A stretch of DNA of 24,438 bases from contig CAKOKF010000007.1 of the NCBI GenBank assembly GCA_934090775.1, forward strand, positions 1-24,438. Reading direction: 5' to 3'. The notes under the pieces are model-generated. The model saw only the letters and a list, made by a program, of their open reading frames with translations. It did no database searches and was not told where the DNA came from. Below are positions 1 to 6,493 of the stretch, in pieces; position 1 is the stretch's first letter, and the number at the start of each line of letters is the position of its first letter. The stretch comes from an uncultured Bacilli bacterium. GTDB lineage: Bacteria; Bacillota_I; Bacilli_A; RF39; UBA660. Position numbers and translations under genes: made by a program.

Positions 1-8
1 AAATAAAA

Positions 9-85
<77 letters not shown>

Positions 86-105
86 ATTTCCTTGCTGACT
101 TCTTA

Positions 106-134
106 ATTTTACTAAATATCAGATAGTTTTGCAA
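106..134 (-). promoter_or_regulatory. Promoter of tRNA-Ile
   Basis: On the minus strand a -35 box TTGCAA (129..134) is separated by 17 bases from a -10 box TAAAAT (106..111). This would start transcription near 99, about 14 bases before the mature tRNA 5' end. The assignment rests on box matches and spacing only. Confidence 0.6.
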
Positions 135-268
135 CTGTTTTTTGCATTTTTTAGTAAAATTTTTTTCTAATGGCTAAAAATAACTATATTTTGTATCATA
201 ATTTACTTTATGCAACTTTTGCCTATTGCTTTTTATTTAATTAATAGTCATTTCTTTAATAATTATAA

Positions 269-718
269 GTGAAATCAACCATTTTCAAAAAATTTTTAGC
301 TTGCTTAATCATTTATTTCATATACTTTACTATGAATGAAGATAAATTAAAAACATTAAGAAAAATTGATATTGAATCTTTTATTTGGGTAGTATATATT
401 TTTTTAGTGTGTTTTAATCTTTACTCTAATTATTTAGAAAAATTATATTTAAAAACTAACCAAAGATTTTATAAACAAAAGTTTAGACAAATTAATAAAA
501 TTGTTCTTAGTGTTATATTGATTATATATATTTACTTTGCTTATTTAGCTTTTATGGACGAAACGACGCTTACCCGTTATAAAAATGCTAATCCCAAGAA
601 AAAAAGACTAACGGATTTAGTTTTTATAGCTAGTATTTTATTCTTAGTTGGGGGTGTTATTAGTCTTTATGTGGCAACTAAAAGTGATGATTTTGATGAG
701 GAACTGCCTTTAATTTAA
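269..718 (+). CDS. Unknown four-helix membrane protein
   Basis: I do not recognise this protein of 149 residues. It is hydrophobic, with probable membrane helices at about residues 7-21, 38-53, 77-95 and 117-135, a basic loop around 108-113 (KKKR) and an acidic C-terminal tail. The only available in-frame starts are GTG at 269, directly preceded by an in-frame TAA, or ATG at 332, which would cut off the first helix. Neither has a clear Shine-Dalgarno sequence, so the start is uncertain. It is one of only two complete plus-strand genes here and converges on the deacetylase gene with two bases between the stop codons. The open frame in such AT-rich DNA and its good fit to the gap favour a real gene; function is unknown. 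Confidence 0.6.
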   Translation: MKSTIFKKFLACLIIYFIYFTMNEDKLKTLRKIDIESFIWVVYIFLVCFNLYSNYLEKLYLKTNQRFYKQKFRQINKIVLSVILIIYIYFAYLAFMDETTLTRYKNANPKKKRLTDLVFIASILFLVGGVISLYVATKSDDFDEELPLI

Positions 719-720
719 TT

Positions 721-1614
721 TTAAGTGGCATAGCGATAGCTTTTAGTGTTTTCTAAGGTTTTACCATTTTTTTGAAACAACTCGCTTACTGTTACTACTT
801 CATAATTATTCTCTTTTAAGTATGGTAATATTAATTCTAAAGCTTTATAAGTTGTAAGATAAGTATCATGCATTAAAATAATATTATTTTCAGCAACGTT
901 ATTAATGAAACGATCGTATATTTTTTTAGCATCTCTTAGTTTCCAATCTAAAGTATCATTGTTCCACAAAATGTAAGGGCCATAACCTAATTTGCGAATA
1001 TTATTATTGATATTGCCATAAGGTGGACGCACTAAACTAGGCGTAAACCCGGTCAAATTGTAGACATATTTTTTACTTTTAGTTATTTCCTCTTCCAAGG
1101 CCTCTAGTTTTAGACGGGTAAATGATTTATGAGAATAGCCATGAATCCCTATTTCGTTACCATTATTAAGACTTTCTTTTAAAATTTCTTTATAGTCAAG
1201 ATTTAATTTACTACCTAGAACGAAAAAGGTAGCATTATAGTTATATTGTTTTAAAAGATTAACAATATCTTTAGTAAACCCACTGGGTCCATCATCAAAA
1301 GTTAATGCAACATATTTTTTAGTTTCTTTATTTTTATTACTTTGTTCTTGGGACTCGTTTTGTGAATGGCCTTGCAAAGGTGATTCATCATTATTGGGAA
1401 GATTATTGTCATTATCAGAAAATTCCTGATTCTCTGACTTTTTTTCCTCAGAATTATTTTTATCTTCGTCTACTTTATCTTCTTGTTCTTTATTTATACT
1501 ATCGGCATTTAAATTAGTATTAGATGCCCTACTTTCTTTGATATTTAAAGGAATTGTCAAAAGAAAAAATCCTAAAAAAAGAATAGCTATAATATAACCT
1601 GTATTATTTTTCAT
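721..1614 (-). CDS. Membrane-anchored polysaccharide deacetylase (CE4/NodB domain)
   Basis: Predicted extracytoplasmic de-N-acetylase, probably acting on peptidoglycan or another N-acetylated wall glycan. Seen: an N-terminal signal-anchor helix (about residues 7-24), a low-complexity acidic Glu/Asp/Asn/Ser linker (about 30-98), and a NodB domain (about 100-285). The domain carries the CE4 motifs: TFDDGPS at 105-111 with the base/metal Asp pair, metal-binding His in HGYSH at 158-162, RPPYG at 196-200, DTLDW at 220-224 and LMHD at 247-250. All catalytic positions of the family are present, so it should be active. The start was set at ATG 1614, five bases after GGTGA; an ATG 12 bases further upstream has no ribosome binding site. 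Exact substrate (PdaA-, PgdA- or Pda-like) cannot be told from sequence alone. Confidence 0.9.
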   Translation of the reverse strand: MKNNTGYIIAILFLGFFLLTIPLNIKESRASNTNLNADSINKEQEDKVDEDKNNSEEKKSENQEFSDNDNNLPNNDESPLQGHSQNESQEQSNKNKETKKYVALTFDDGPSGFTKDIVNLLKQYNYNATFFVLGSKLNLDYKEILKESLNNGNEIGIHGYSHKSFTRLKLEALEEEITKSKKYVYNLTGFTPSLVRPPYGNINNNIRKLGYGPYILWNNDTLDWKLRDAKKIYDRFINNVAENNIILMHDTYLTTYKALELILPYLKENNYEVVTVSELFQKNGKTLENTKSYRYAT

Positions 1615-1676
1615 ACACTTCACCATTTTTATTATGGCTAAGTTACCAAATTTTATAAGTAAAGTTATTAAATTTT

Positions 1677-1700
1677 AAAAAAATACCATGTTTGATGGTA
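1677..1700 (-). terminator. Intrinsic terminator after 1727..2320
   Basis: Minus-strand hairpin TACCAT / ATGGTA (arms 1695..1700 and 1684..1689, loop CAAAC) followed by seven T (1677..1683). A weaker T-run lies on the plus side too, so it could work in both directions, but no plus-strand gene reads into it. Confidence 0.75.
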
Positions 1701-1726
1701 CTTTTTAGGATAAACACTAAAGAATA

Positions 1727-2320
1727 TTAATCCGATGATTTGGCCAAACTTAAGGTCTTTGGTTTAACATTGCAATTATTGGCTCTTTCTAAATGCATAT
1801 TAGGTTCAATTAAGATTTTGCAAAATTTATGATCAGTAGTGTAGAAATAAATAATACTATAGTCCCCGGCATGTAAATCTAACCCCCACATGTCAGCATA
1901 ATAATCGCGTAAAACGTTAATTATCGTACGATAATCGACATCAGTTAGCTTACAATTTTTAATGTTGCGCAAATAAAAGATAGTTTCGTCTTCATTACTG
2001 GCTGCTAAAACAAAAGAATCATTCTTATAGACATCATTAAAGTAATGAAATTTACATTTTAAATCAAAGATAGTATTTTCAATAAAAGTTGGGTGCAAAT
2101 CAATAATATCGATATTGTCTTTTAGATACTCATAAATATTAGCAACATTATCAGGTATATTAAAGGTATAATATTTTTTATTTTGACAATTGCCAAGGCC
2201 AAAGAAATAGTACTCGCCATTGAATCCACTAATGTTGAAGCGTAATTTTCTAGTTATTATTTCTTCTTTCAAAATTGGCACTTTTTTATTATTCTTTTCA
2301 ACTTCTAGTATATATTGCAT
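1727..2320 (-). CDS. Unknown cytosolic protein, partner of five-helix membrane protein
   Basis: Protein of 197 residues that I do not recognise. It has no signal peptide or membrane helix and is rich in aromatic residues and Asn/Asp, with a beta-strand-like N-terminal half (a YYFFGLGNCQNKKYY stretch at about 37-51) and an alternating C-terminal half (a YYADMWGLDLHAGDYSIIYFY stretch near 140-160). The start ATG at 2320 follows AGGTGA with good spacing. It lies 44 bases downstream of the membrane protein 2365..3216 with no terminator between them, and a terminator follows it, so the two genes probably form one transcript and may work together. No catalytic motif was seen. Confidence 0.75.
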   Translation of the reverse strand: MQYILEVEKNNKKVPILKEEIITRKLRFNISGFNGEYYFFGLGNCQNKKYYTFNIPDNVANIYEYLKDNIDIIDLHPTFIENTIFDLKCKFHYFNDVYKNDSFVLAASNEDETIFYLRNIKNCKLTDVDYRTIINVLRDYYADMWGLDLHAGDYSIIYFYTTDHKFCKILIEPNMHLERANNCNVKPKTLSLAKSSD

Positions 2321-2364
2321 ATCATCACCTAGTAATATATATGTCGAATTTTTAATTTCATGTC

Positions 2365-3216
2365 TTAATTTAAAGCTTCAAAAGTTTTAACAGTTTCATA
2401 AATTTTTAAAACAGTATTATATTTAGAATAATCTTGTAAGTACTCTTTTAAAATTATTTTAGCAATATTGGCTTTTTTATTGGTTAGATTTTCGTACTTT
2501 TTTTCTAAAGCATTGCTAACAAAACGAATAGATTCTTCATCGGTAATAAATGTTTTGGTTTCAACTTGCATAATACCTAATTTAGCTACTTTAGTTAAGC
2601 GACCAAAAAGCAAGTTATCTAATTTTCTTTTTAATTTTGGCGTATTATAATCTTCGTATATTAAGATGGAAAGAACCAATTGGCGAATGATGGAATCATA
2701 ATCATGTAAAACGTCTTTATATTGCAATTTATATTTGGCATAACTACTTATAATATAATTTTTATCTTGCAAAGCGTTATAAGTATTCTTATCTTTATCA
2801 TGAACCTTAATTAATTCTTCTATAAGATTATAAAGATAAATGAAGATAATAAACCAAATAATAGTCTTTATCATATCCATGTTAGGAAGAATGCTATCGA
2901 CTTTGCTAAAGAGATAATTTTCTAGAAAAAGGCTAAAAATTATTAGAACACTATATTTTTTCAAAAAATAATTGATGTTAAAACTAGCTTTATTGTCACG
3001 AAGGGTATAATTATAGAAAAGTTCCATAAAGAATTCAAAGACAATAATAATAAAGACATAATTATAATTTAGATTATGAAGTTCTAAATAGGAAGCACAT
3101 AGAAAAAGATAAAAAATGGGAAATAAAAGATTATCTTTCTTTTTGAACTTTAAGAAGTTGGTTAAGAAGAAAAGAATTAACGCCATTAGAAAATAGTAAA
3201 AAATTAATATCAACAT
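2365..3216 (-). CDS. Five-helix membrane protein with cytosolic helical domain, possible degenerate sensor
   Basis: Protein of 283 residues. Seen: five probable membrane helices (about 3-22, 29-46, 52-70, 86-104, 117-135), then a charged helical linker and a cytosolic domain of about 120 residues. The linker leads into the segment YKDVLHDYDSIIRQL (166-180), which resembles the phospho-acceptor H-box of AgrC-like (HPK10) sensor kinases (HDY core). No N-box or G-box of an ATPase domain follows, so it is not a normal histidine kinase. The kinase resemblance is inference; it may be an unrelated membrane protein. Start chosen at ATG 3216, five bases after AAGGTGA; an in-frame GTG at 3225 lies inside that ribosome binding site. 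First gene of a likely two-gene operon with 1727..2320. Confidence 0.75.
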   Translation of the reverse strand: MLILIFYYFLMALILFFLTNFLKFKKKDNLLFPIFYLFLCASYLELHNLNYNYVFIIIVFEFFMELFYNYTLRDNKASFNINYFLKKYSVLIIFSLFLENYLFSKVDSILPNMDMIKTIIWFIIFIYLYNLIEELIKVHDKDKNTYNALQDKNYIISSYAKYKLQYKDVLHDYDSIIRQLVLSILIYEDYNTPKLKRKLDNLLFGRLTKVAKLGIMQVETKTFITDEESIRFVSNALEKKYENLTNKKANIAKIILKEYLQDYSKYNTVLKIYETVKTFEALN

Positions 3217-3235
3217 CGAAATCACCTTGCTAAAT

Positions 3236-3263
3236 ATTATAAAGAATTTTTAGAAAAAAACAA
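3236..3263 (-). promoter_or_regulatory. Promoter of the five-helix membrane protein operon
   Basis: Perfect minus-strand -10 box TATAAT (3236..3241), with a TTGTTT -35-like box 16 bases upstream (3258..3263). Transcription would start near 3229, about 13 bases before the ATG at 3216. The -35 is weak. Confidence 0.55.
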
Positions 3264-3283
3264 GGTAAAACTGCTATTCCATT

Positions 3284-3308
3284 AAAAAAAGCTAGGTATA
3301 TTCTAGCT
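3284..3308 (-). terminator. Intrinsic terminator after HD-domain gene
   Basis: Minus-strand hairpin AGCTAG / CTAGCT (3303..3308 and 3290..3295, 7-base loop) running into seven T (3284..3290). It ends the protease-HD gene operon about 90 bases after the HD stop codon. Confidence 0.85.
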
Positions 3309-3394
3309 GTACTGATTTCGTAAACTCTTGAGGCTTAAATGTTTTTAATAAGTAAATGATTTTAGGGCTTTGATTACATTATTAGCTTTGGCTA

Positions 3395-4000
3395 TTAGAT
3401 CTTTTGCTTACTTACTTTATGCGTTCTTATGCCCACATAATTAGGAAGTTCTTTAATATCTTTAAAGACACTAACCGATACTTTTTTATCCATGGATGTA
3501 ACTATCCACCCTTCAATATAATGGGGCGGAATGACAGTTAAAGGAAACATGTGATATTTAATACTATCTAAAATTCTTTCGTTTACCATATTTGGAAAAT
3601 ATTTTTGGGCATTTATAGCTGCTTCTTTTCCATGTACAAAACCATGAAGTTCAGTTAATTTTTTATGTTTTTTAAAATATCTAGTTAAATAAGTGGGATC
3701 CAGCTCATATAATTCTTTACTATATTGCCAAGCTTGCGGATAAAAATCGTGAAGAAGCCCAGCAACAGTGGCATCATAGACATTAAGATTATAAAATTTA
3801 GCAACTAAGAATGATTTAAATGATACCATGATAGAATGATTCCAAACGGATGATTCATGATGTAAGAAAAGTTTACGACGTTGAAATTCGTCATTTAAAA
3901 GAATTGGTTCAACAATTTTATACCATTCATTAAAGTAATAACATTTATTAATAAAGTCTAAGTCATCATACACATTAGCATTGTAATACTTAGGTTTCAT
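3395..4000 (-). CDS. HD-domain metal-dependent phosphohydrolase
   Basis: Protein of 201 residues with an HD fold. Metal-ligand candidates are His47/His48 and His55 in the N-terminal helices, the HD pair His84-Asp85 in AGLLHDF, His119 and His123 in LHGFVHG, His150 in KYHMFPLT, and Asp171 in the late SMDKK segment. The LHGF.H, HM.PLT.PP.Y and DK arrangement matches a widespread Firmicutes family of short HD hydrolases usually annotated only as HD domain-containing protein; the substrate is unknown. The ATG overlaps the stop of the SepM-like protease by four bases (ATGA), so it is translationally coupled to it. A terminator at 3284..3308 follows. Family assignment is firm, function is not. Confidence 0.85.
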   Translation of the reverse strand: MKPKYYNANVYDDLDFINKCYYFNEWYKIVEPILLNDEFQRRKLFLHHESSVWNHSIMVSFKSFLVAKFYNLNVYDATVAGLLHDFYPQAWQYSKELYELDPTYLTRYFKKHKKLTELHGFVHGKEAAINAQKYFPNMVNERILDSIKYHMFPLTVIPPHYIEGWIVTSMDKKVSVSVFKDIKELPNYVGIRTHKVSKQKI

Positions 4001-5001
4001 AATTTTTTCAACTCCTCTATTGCTTCTTTTAAAGTAGATACACTAATAATTTTGATATCGTATTTATTTTCAGTAGCTATTTTTTTAGCTTCTTCATAAT
4101 TTTCTTTAGGACATAAGAAGACATCAGCTTTATTTTTAACAGCCCCGGTTAGCTTATATTTAACGCCACCAATTTCGCCGACGTTGCCATCAACATCGAT
4201 AGTGCCAGTGCCAATAATTTTTTTACCGTGACTAATATCTTCTGGGATTAAGGCATTGTAAACGCTTAAAGCCATCATTAAACCACCGGATGGTCCTGAT
4301 TCATTAGATTTCACTTTTATTTCCACTTCGGGGTCCGTTTCTACTTCATAGACGTTAGTTAGCGAAATACCAAGCAACTTGCGACCGCCACTTTCATAAA
4401 CACTTGAACTAGCGGAGATTAATTTTTCGTTTCTTAATACCTCGATATTCATTTTAGCACCAATTTCTTTAGAGTCAACTATTTTACGAATATCTTCTAG
4501 ATTTTCAATGTCTTGGCCTTCAACTTTTTTTATTTCATCAAATAATTTGAGTTCAGTATCACTACTATCTAAATAGGCTATGATATGGCGAACATTTTTA
4601 ATATTATACGTCGCATTAGCTTCATTAAAAGCAGCTATCTTAGCATTACTGACAGCTTCTTCCATGCTAATTTTATCGCGTTTTTTGGATTCTTTTAAAG
4701 TTTCATCATCATATTTTACTTGATCTTTGCTAATAATATCCCAATTCTTATTTAAATAGCTTAAGCCTAGAAAAATAGGACTTGCTTTGATAACACTAAC
4801 ATAAGCCATGCCAAAAGTACCACTAGTTGGATTATCTGTTGCTACCTCTAGCCTTTTACTTAAGTCAATATAATCACCAGGAGTATAAATAAGGTATGGG
4901 GTATCAATAAAAAATAGTAAGAAAATAACCAAAAAGGTCAGTAAAATCTTAATGTTTTCACGTATGAATTTTTTAGTATTAGCATAGTATTTATTAATCA
5001 A
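3997..5001 (-). CDS. SepM/YlbL-type membrane-anchored PDZ and Lon-fold serine protease
   Basis: Protein of 334 residues. Seen: one N-terminal membrane helix (about 18-33) followed by the TPYLIYTPGD segment typical of YlbL proteins, a PDZ-like region (about 133-200), and a C-terminal Lon-type protease domain. The catalytic dyad is Ser238 in SGPSGG and Lys281 in IGGVKYK, so the active site is intact and faces outside. The family includes YlbL of Bacillus subtilis and SepM of streptococci, which matures a signalling peptide; the target here is unknown. Start set at TTG 5001, five bases after AAGGTGA; the in-frame GTG at 5010 is part of that ribosome binding site. Overlaps the HD gene by four bases and is divergent from the YlbJ-like gene. 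Confidence 0.9.
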   Translation of the reverse strand: MINKYYANTKKFIRENIKILLTFLVIFLLFFIDTPYLIYTPGDYIDLSKRLEVATDNPTSGTFGMAYVSVIKASPIFLGLSYLNKNWDIISKDQVKYDDETLKESKKRDKISMEEAVSNAKIAAFNEANATYNIKNVRHIIAYLDSSDTELKLFDEIKKVEGQDIENLEDIRKIVDSKEIGAKMNIEVLRNEKLISASSSVYESGGRKLLGISLTNVYEVETDPEVEIKVKSNESGPSGGLMMALSVYNALIPEDISHGKKIIGTGTIDVDGNVGEIGGVKYKLTGAVKNKADVFLCPKENYEEAKKIATENKYDIKIISVSTLKEAIEELKKL

Positions 5002-5018
5002 ATGAATCACCTTAATTA

Positions 5019-5047
5019 ATTATATCAAAAAAGGATATGGATATGAA
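5019..5047 (-). promoter_or_regulatory. Promoter of the SepM-like/HD operon
   Basis: Perfect minus-strand -10 box TATAAT (5019..5024), 17 bases from a TTCATA -35-like box (5042..5047). The -35 lies over the start codon of the divergent ylbJ-like gene (ATG at 5043..5045), so the two genes share this control space. No clear plus-strand promoter was found; it would have to lie inside the protease gene's 5' end. Confidence 0.55.
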
Positions 5048-5900
5048 AAAAAATATAGCAATTATTAGTATATCTCTAATATTAGTTTACTTATTGTTTA
5101 CAAATAATGTTCTTGTTGGCACTTCTATTTTAAATTCTTGCCGTCTTTTTTTATCCAAAGTTTTTATTTCTCTTTTTCCTATGTATATTATAAGCAAGAT
5201 TTTAATTAATTATAACTTTCCTTACTATCTTTTTAAGATAACGAAATCACATTATGTCTATATTTTTATCATGAGTCTACTTAGTGGAACTCCTAATAAT
5301 GCAGTAATTATTAAGGATTTATTGCAAAAAAAGTTAATTTCAGTAGAGGCTGCCAACCGGTTTATTATGTGCAATTTTTTTATCAATCCTCTATTTTTAT
5401 ATACAATATTAAGTAACTTTTTACCTCTTAAAACTGTCATTTTTATTATCATTTTAAGTTATTTAACTAATGTTTTTATTTATTGGTTTGTCAAGATTAA
5501 AGAAGATAACTCAATTAAGAAAACAAAAGAACTAGGACTTTCAGAAATTCTCGTACAAGAAGTAAGTAAAGCTTCGCAGATATTTCTTAATATTTTAGGA
5601 ATGATAATTATTTTTAATTTATTAACTTTAATTATTCCTAATAATTTAAAGGTTTTTACTGGTCTTGTTGAAGTTACTAATGGTCTTTCTTTCCTTATCA
5701 ATAGTAAGATTACAACTTATTTTAAAGCAATTTTAAGTTTAATTTTTATTAATTTTGGCGGTATTTGTATCCTCATGCAAGTTAAGACGGTTATTAACGG
5801 TAGTGATATTAGAATTAGCAATTACTTATATGGTCGTTTCTATGCTACTTTCTTAAGCGTCATAGCTTTTATAATATTAACTTTACTCCAAATAATTTGA
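5043..5900 (+). CDS. ylbJ: YlbJ-like integral membrane protein (nucleoside-recognition/gate superfamily)
   Basis: Protein of 285 residues with about eight hydrophobic segments. The pattern FISLFPMYIISKILI, then SLLSGTPNNAVIIKDLL, then a short linker and FFINPLFLY closely follows the order of B. subtilis YlbJ (FPSLLPFFIISELLI, SGYPSGAKL, NPLFMF), as I recall that sequence. YlbJ is a sporulation-associated membrane protein of unknown transport role. It is next to the ylbL/sepM-like gene, as in Bacillus, but divergently rather than co-directionally. Start set at ATG 5043, seven bases after AAAGGA; ATG 5037 is too close to that site. Its stop lies four bases from the end of the convergent gene 5905..6417. 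Homology is good; involvement in sporulation is not shown here. Confidence 0.75.
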   Translation: MKKNIAIISISLILVYLLFTNNVLVGTSILNSCRLFLSKVFISLFPMYIISKILINYNFPYYLFKITKSHYVYIFIMSLLSGTPNNAVIIKDLLQKKLISVEAANRFIMCNFFINPLFLYTILSNFLPLKTVIFIIILSYLTNVFIYWFVKIKEDNSIKKTKELGLSEILVQEVSKASQIFLNILGMIIIFNLLTLIIPNNLKVFTGLVEVTNGLSFLINSKITTYFKAILSLIFINFGGICILMQVKTVINGSDIRISNYLYGRFYATFLSVIAFIILTLLQII

Positions 5901-5904
5901 TTTT

Positions 5905-6417
5905 TTATTCCTCTTTAGGATAGCCTTCTACTTTAATTTTATAATTAGCATAATAATCGGTTAAGGAAGATGATTTAGGAATAAATAACTTTAATTCATA
6001 AGTATCAGTAGACTGAGAAACAATTGTTTTGTCAATGATATTGTAACAACCATTTTCATAGGGATAACTTTCGAGATTTTTAATACTGGTATTATTAATA
6101 TTGATACGTAATTTATCATTCTTACGCCCACAAAGGAACAAGCGATAATTGTTAACACCATTATTATTAGTAATGCCAATTATATTACCTGTTTCTTTTA
6201 AGGATTCAACGTCGGTTATTTTATTTAAATCTTTCTTGATAGTATCTTGCAAGTCAACAATTAAACCATTGGTAGTATAAAAACTATGGACACTGCTTTT
6301 ATAGAGATAAGTACCAATATTAACCGCTATAATAATTATTACTAAAACAATGATTAAAGCTTTAAGAAGCTCTCCTAAAATATAATTATTTAAAATTTTT
6401 TCATAAACAAATTGCAT
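5905..6417 (-). CDS. Unknown single-pass membrane-anchored protein
   Basis: Protein of 170 residues with a strongly hydrophobic helix at about 18-38 and a predicted extracytoplasmic C-terminal part of about 130 residues. That part is rich in Asn, Ser and Thr and contains two Cys in the external portion (in FLCGRK and NGCYNI) that could form a disulfide. I do not recognise the family. ATG 6417 follows GAGGG with about nine bases of spacing. It is 76 bases downstream of mtaB with a hairpin just before its ribosome binding site, and probably belongs to the mtaB transcript. Its 3' end meets that of the ylbJ-like gene. Confidence 0.7.
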   Translation of the reverse strand: MQFVYEKILNNYILGELLKALIIVLVIIIIAVNIGTYLYKSSVHSFYTTNGLIVDLQDTIKKDLNKITDVESLKETGNIIGITNNNGVNNYRLFLCGRKNDKLRININNTSIKNLESYPYENGCYNIIDKTIVSQSTDTYELKLFIPKSSSLTDYYANYKIKVEGYPKEE

Positions 6418-6431
6418 TTTTTTAAACCCTC

Positions 6432-6450
6432 AAGTTTCAAAGTGAAACTT
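6432..6450 (-). repeat. Hairpin immediately upstream of a ribosome binding site
   Basis: Perfect 8-bp inverted repeat AAGTTTCA / TGAAACTT with a 3-base loop. On the minus strand it sits between mtaB and 5905..6417, ending directly before the GAGGG site of the latter, and no T-run follows it in that direction. It therefore does not look like a terminator of mtaB; it could be an mRNA-processing or translation-control structure. On plus, a T-rich stretch follows. Confidence 0.5.
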
Positions 6451-6493
6451 TCCTTTTATTCTTTTTTCTTTAATAATATTAAAAATTACTCTT

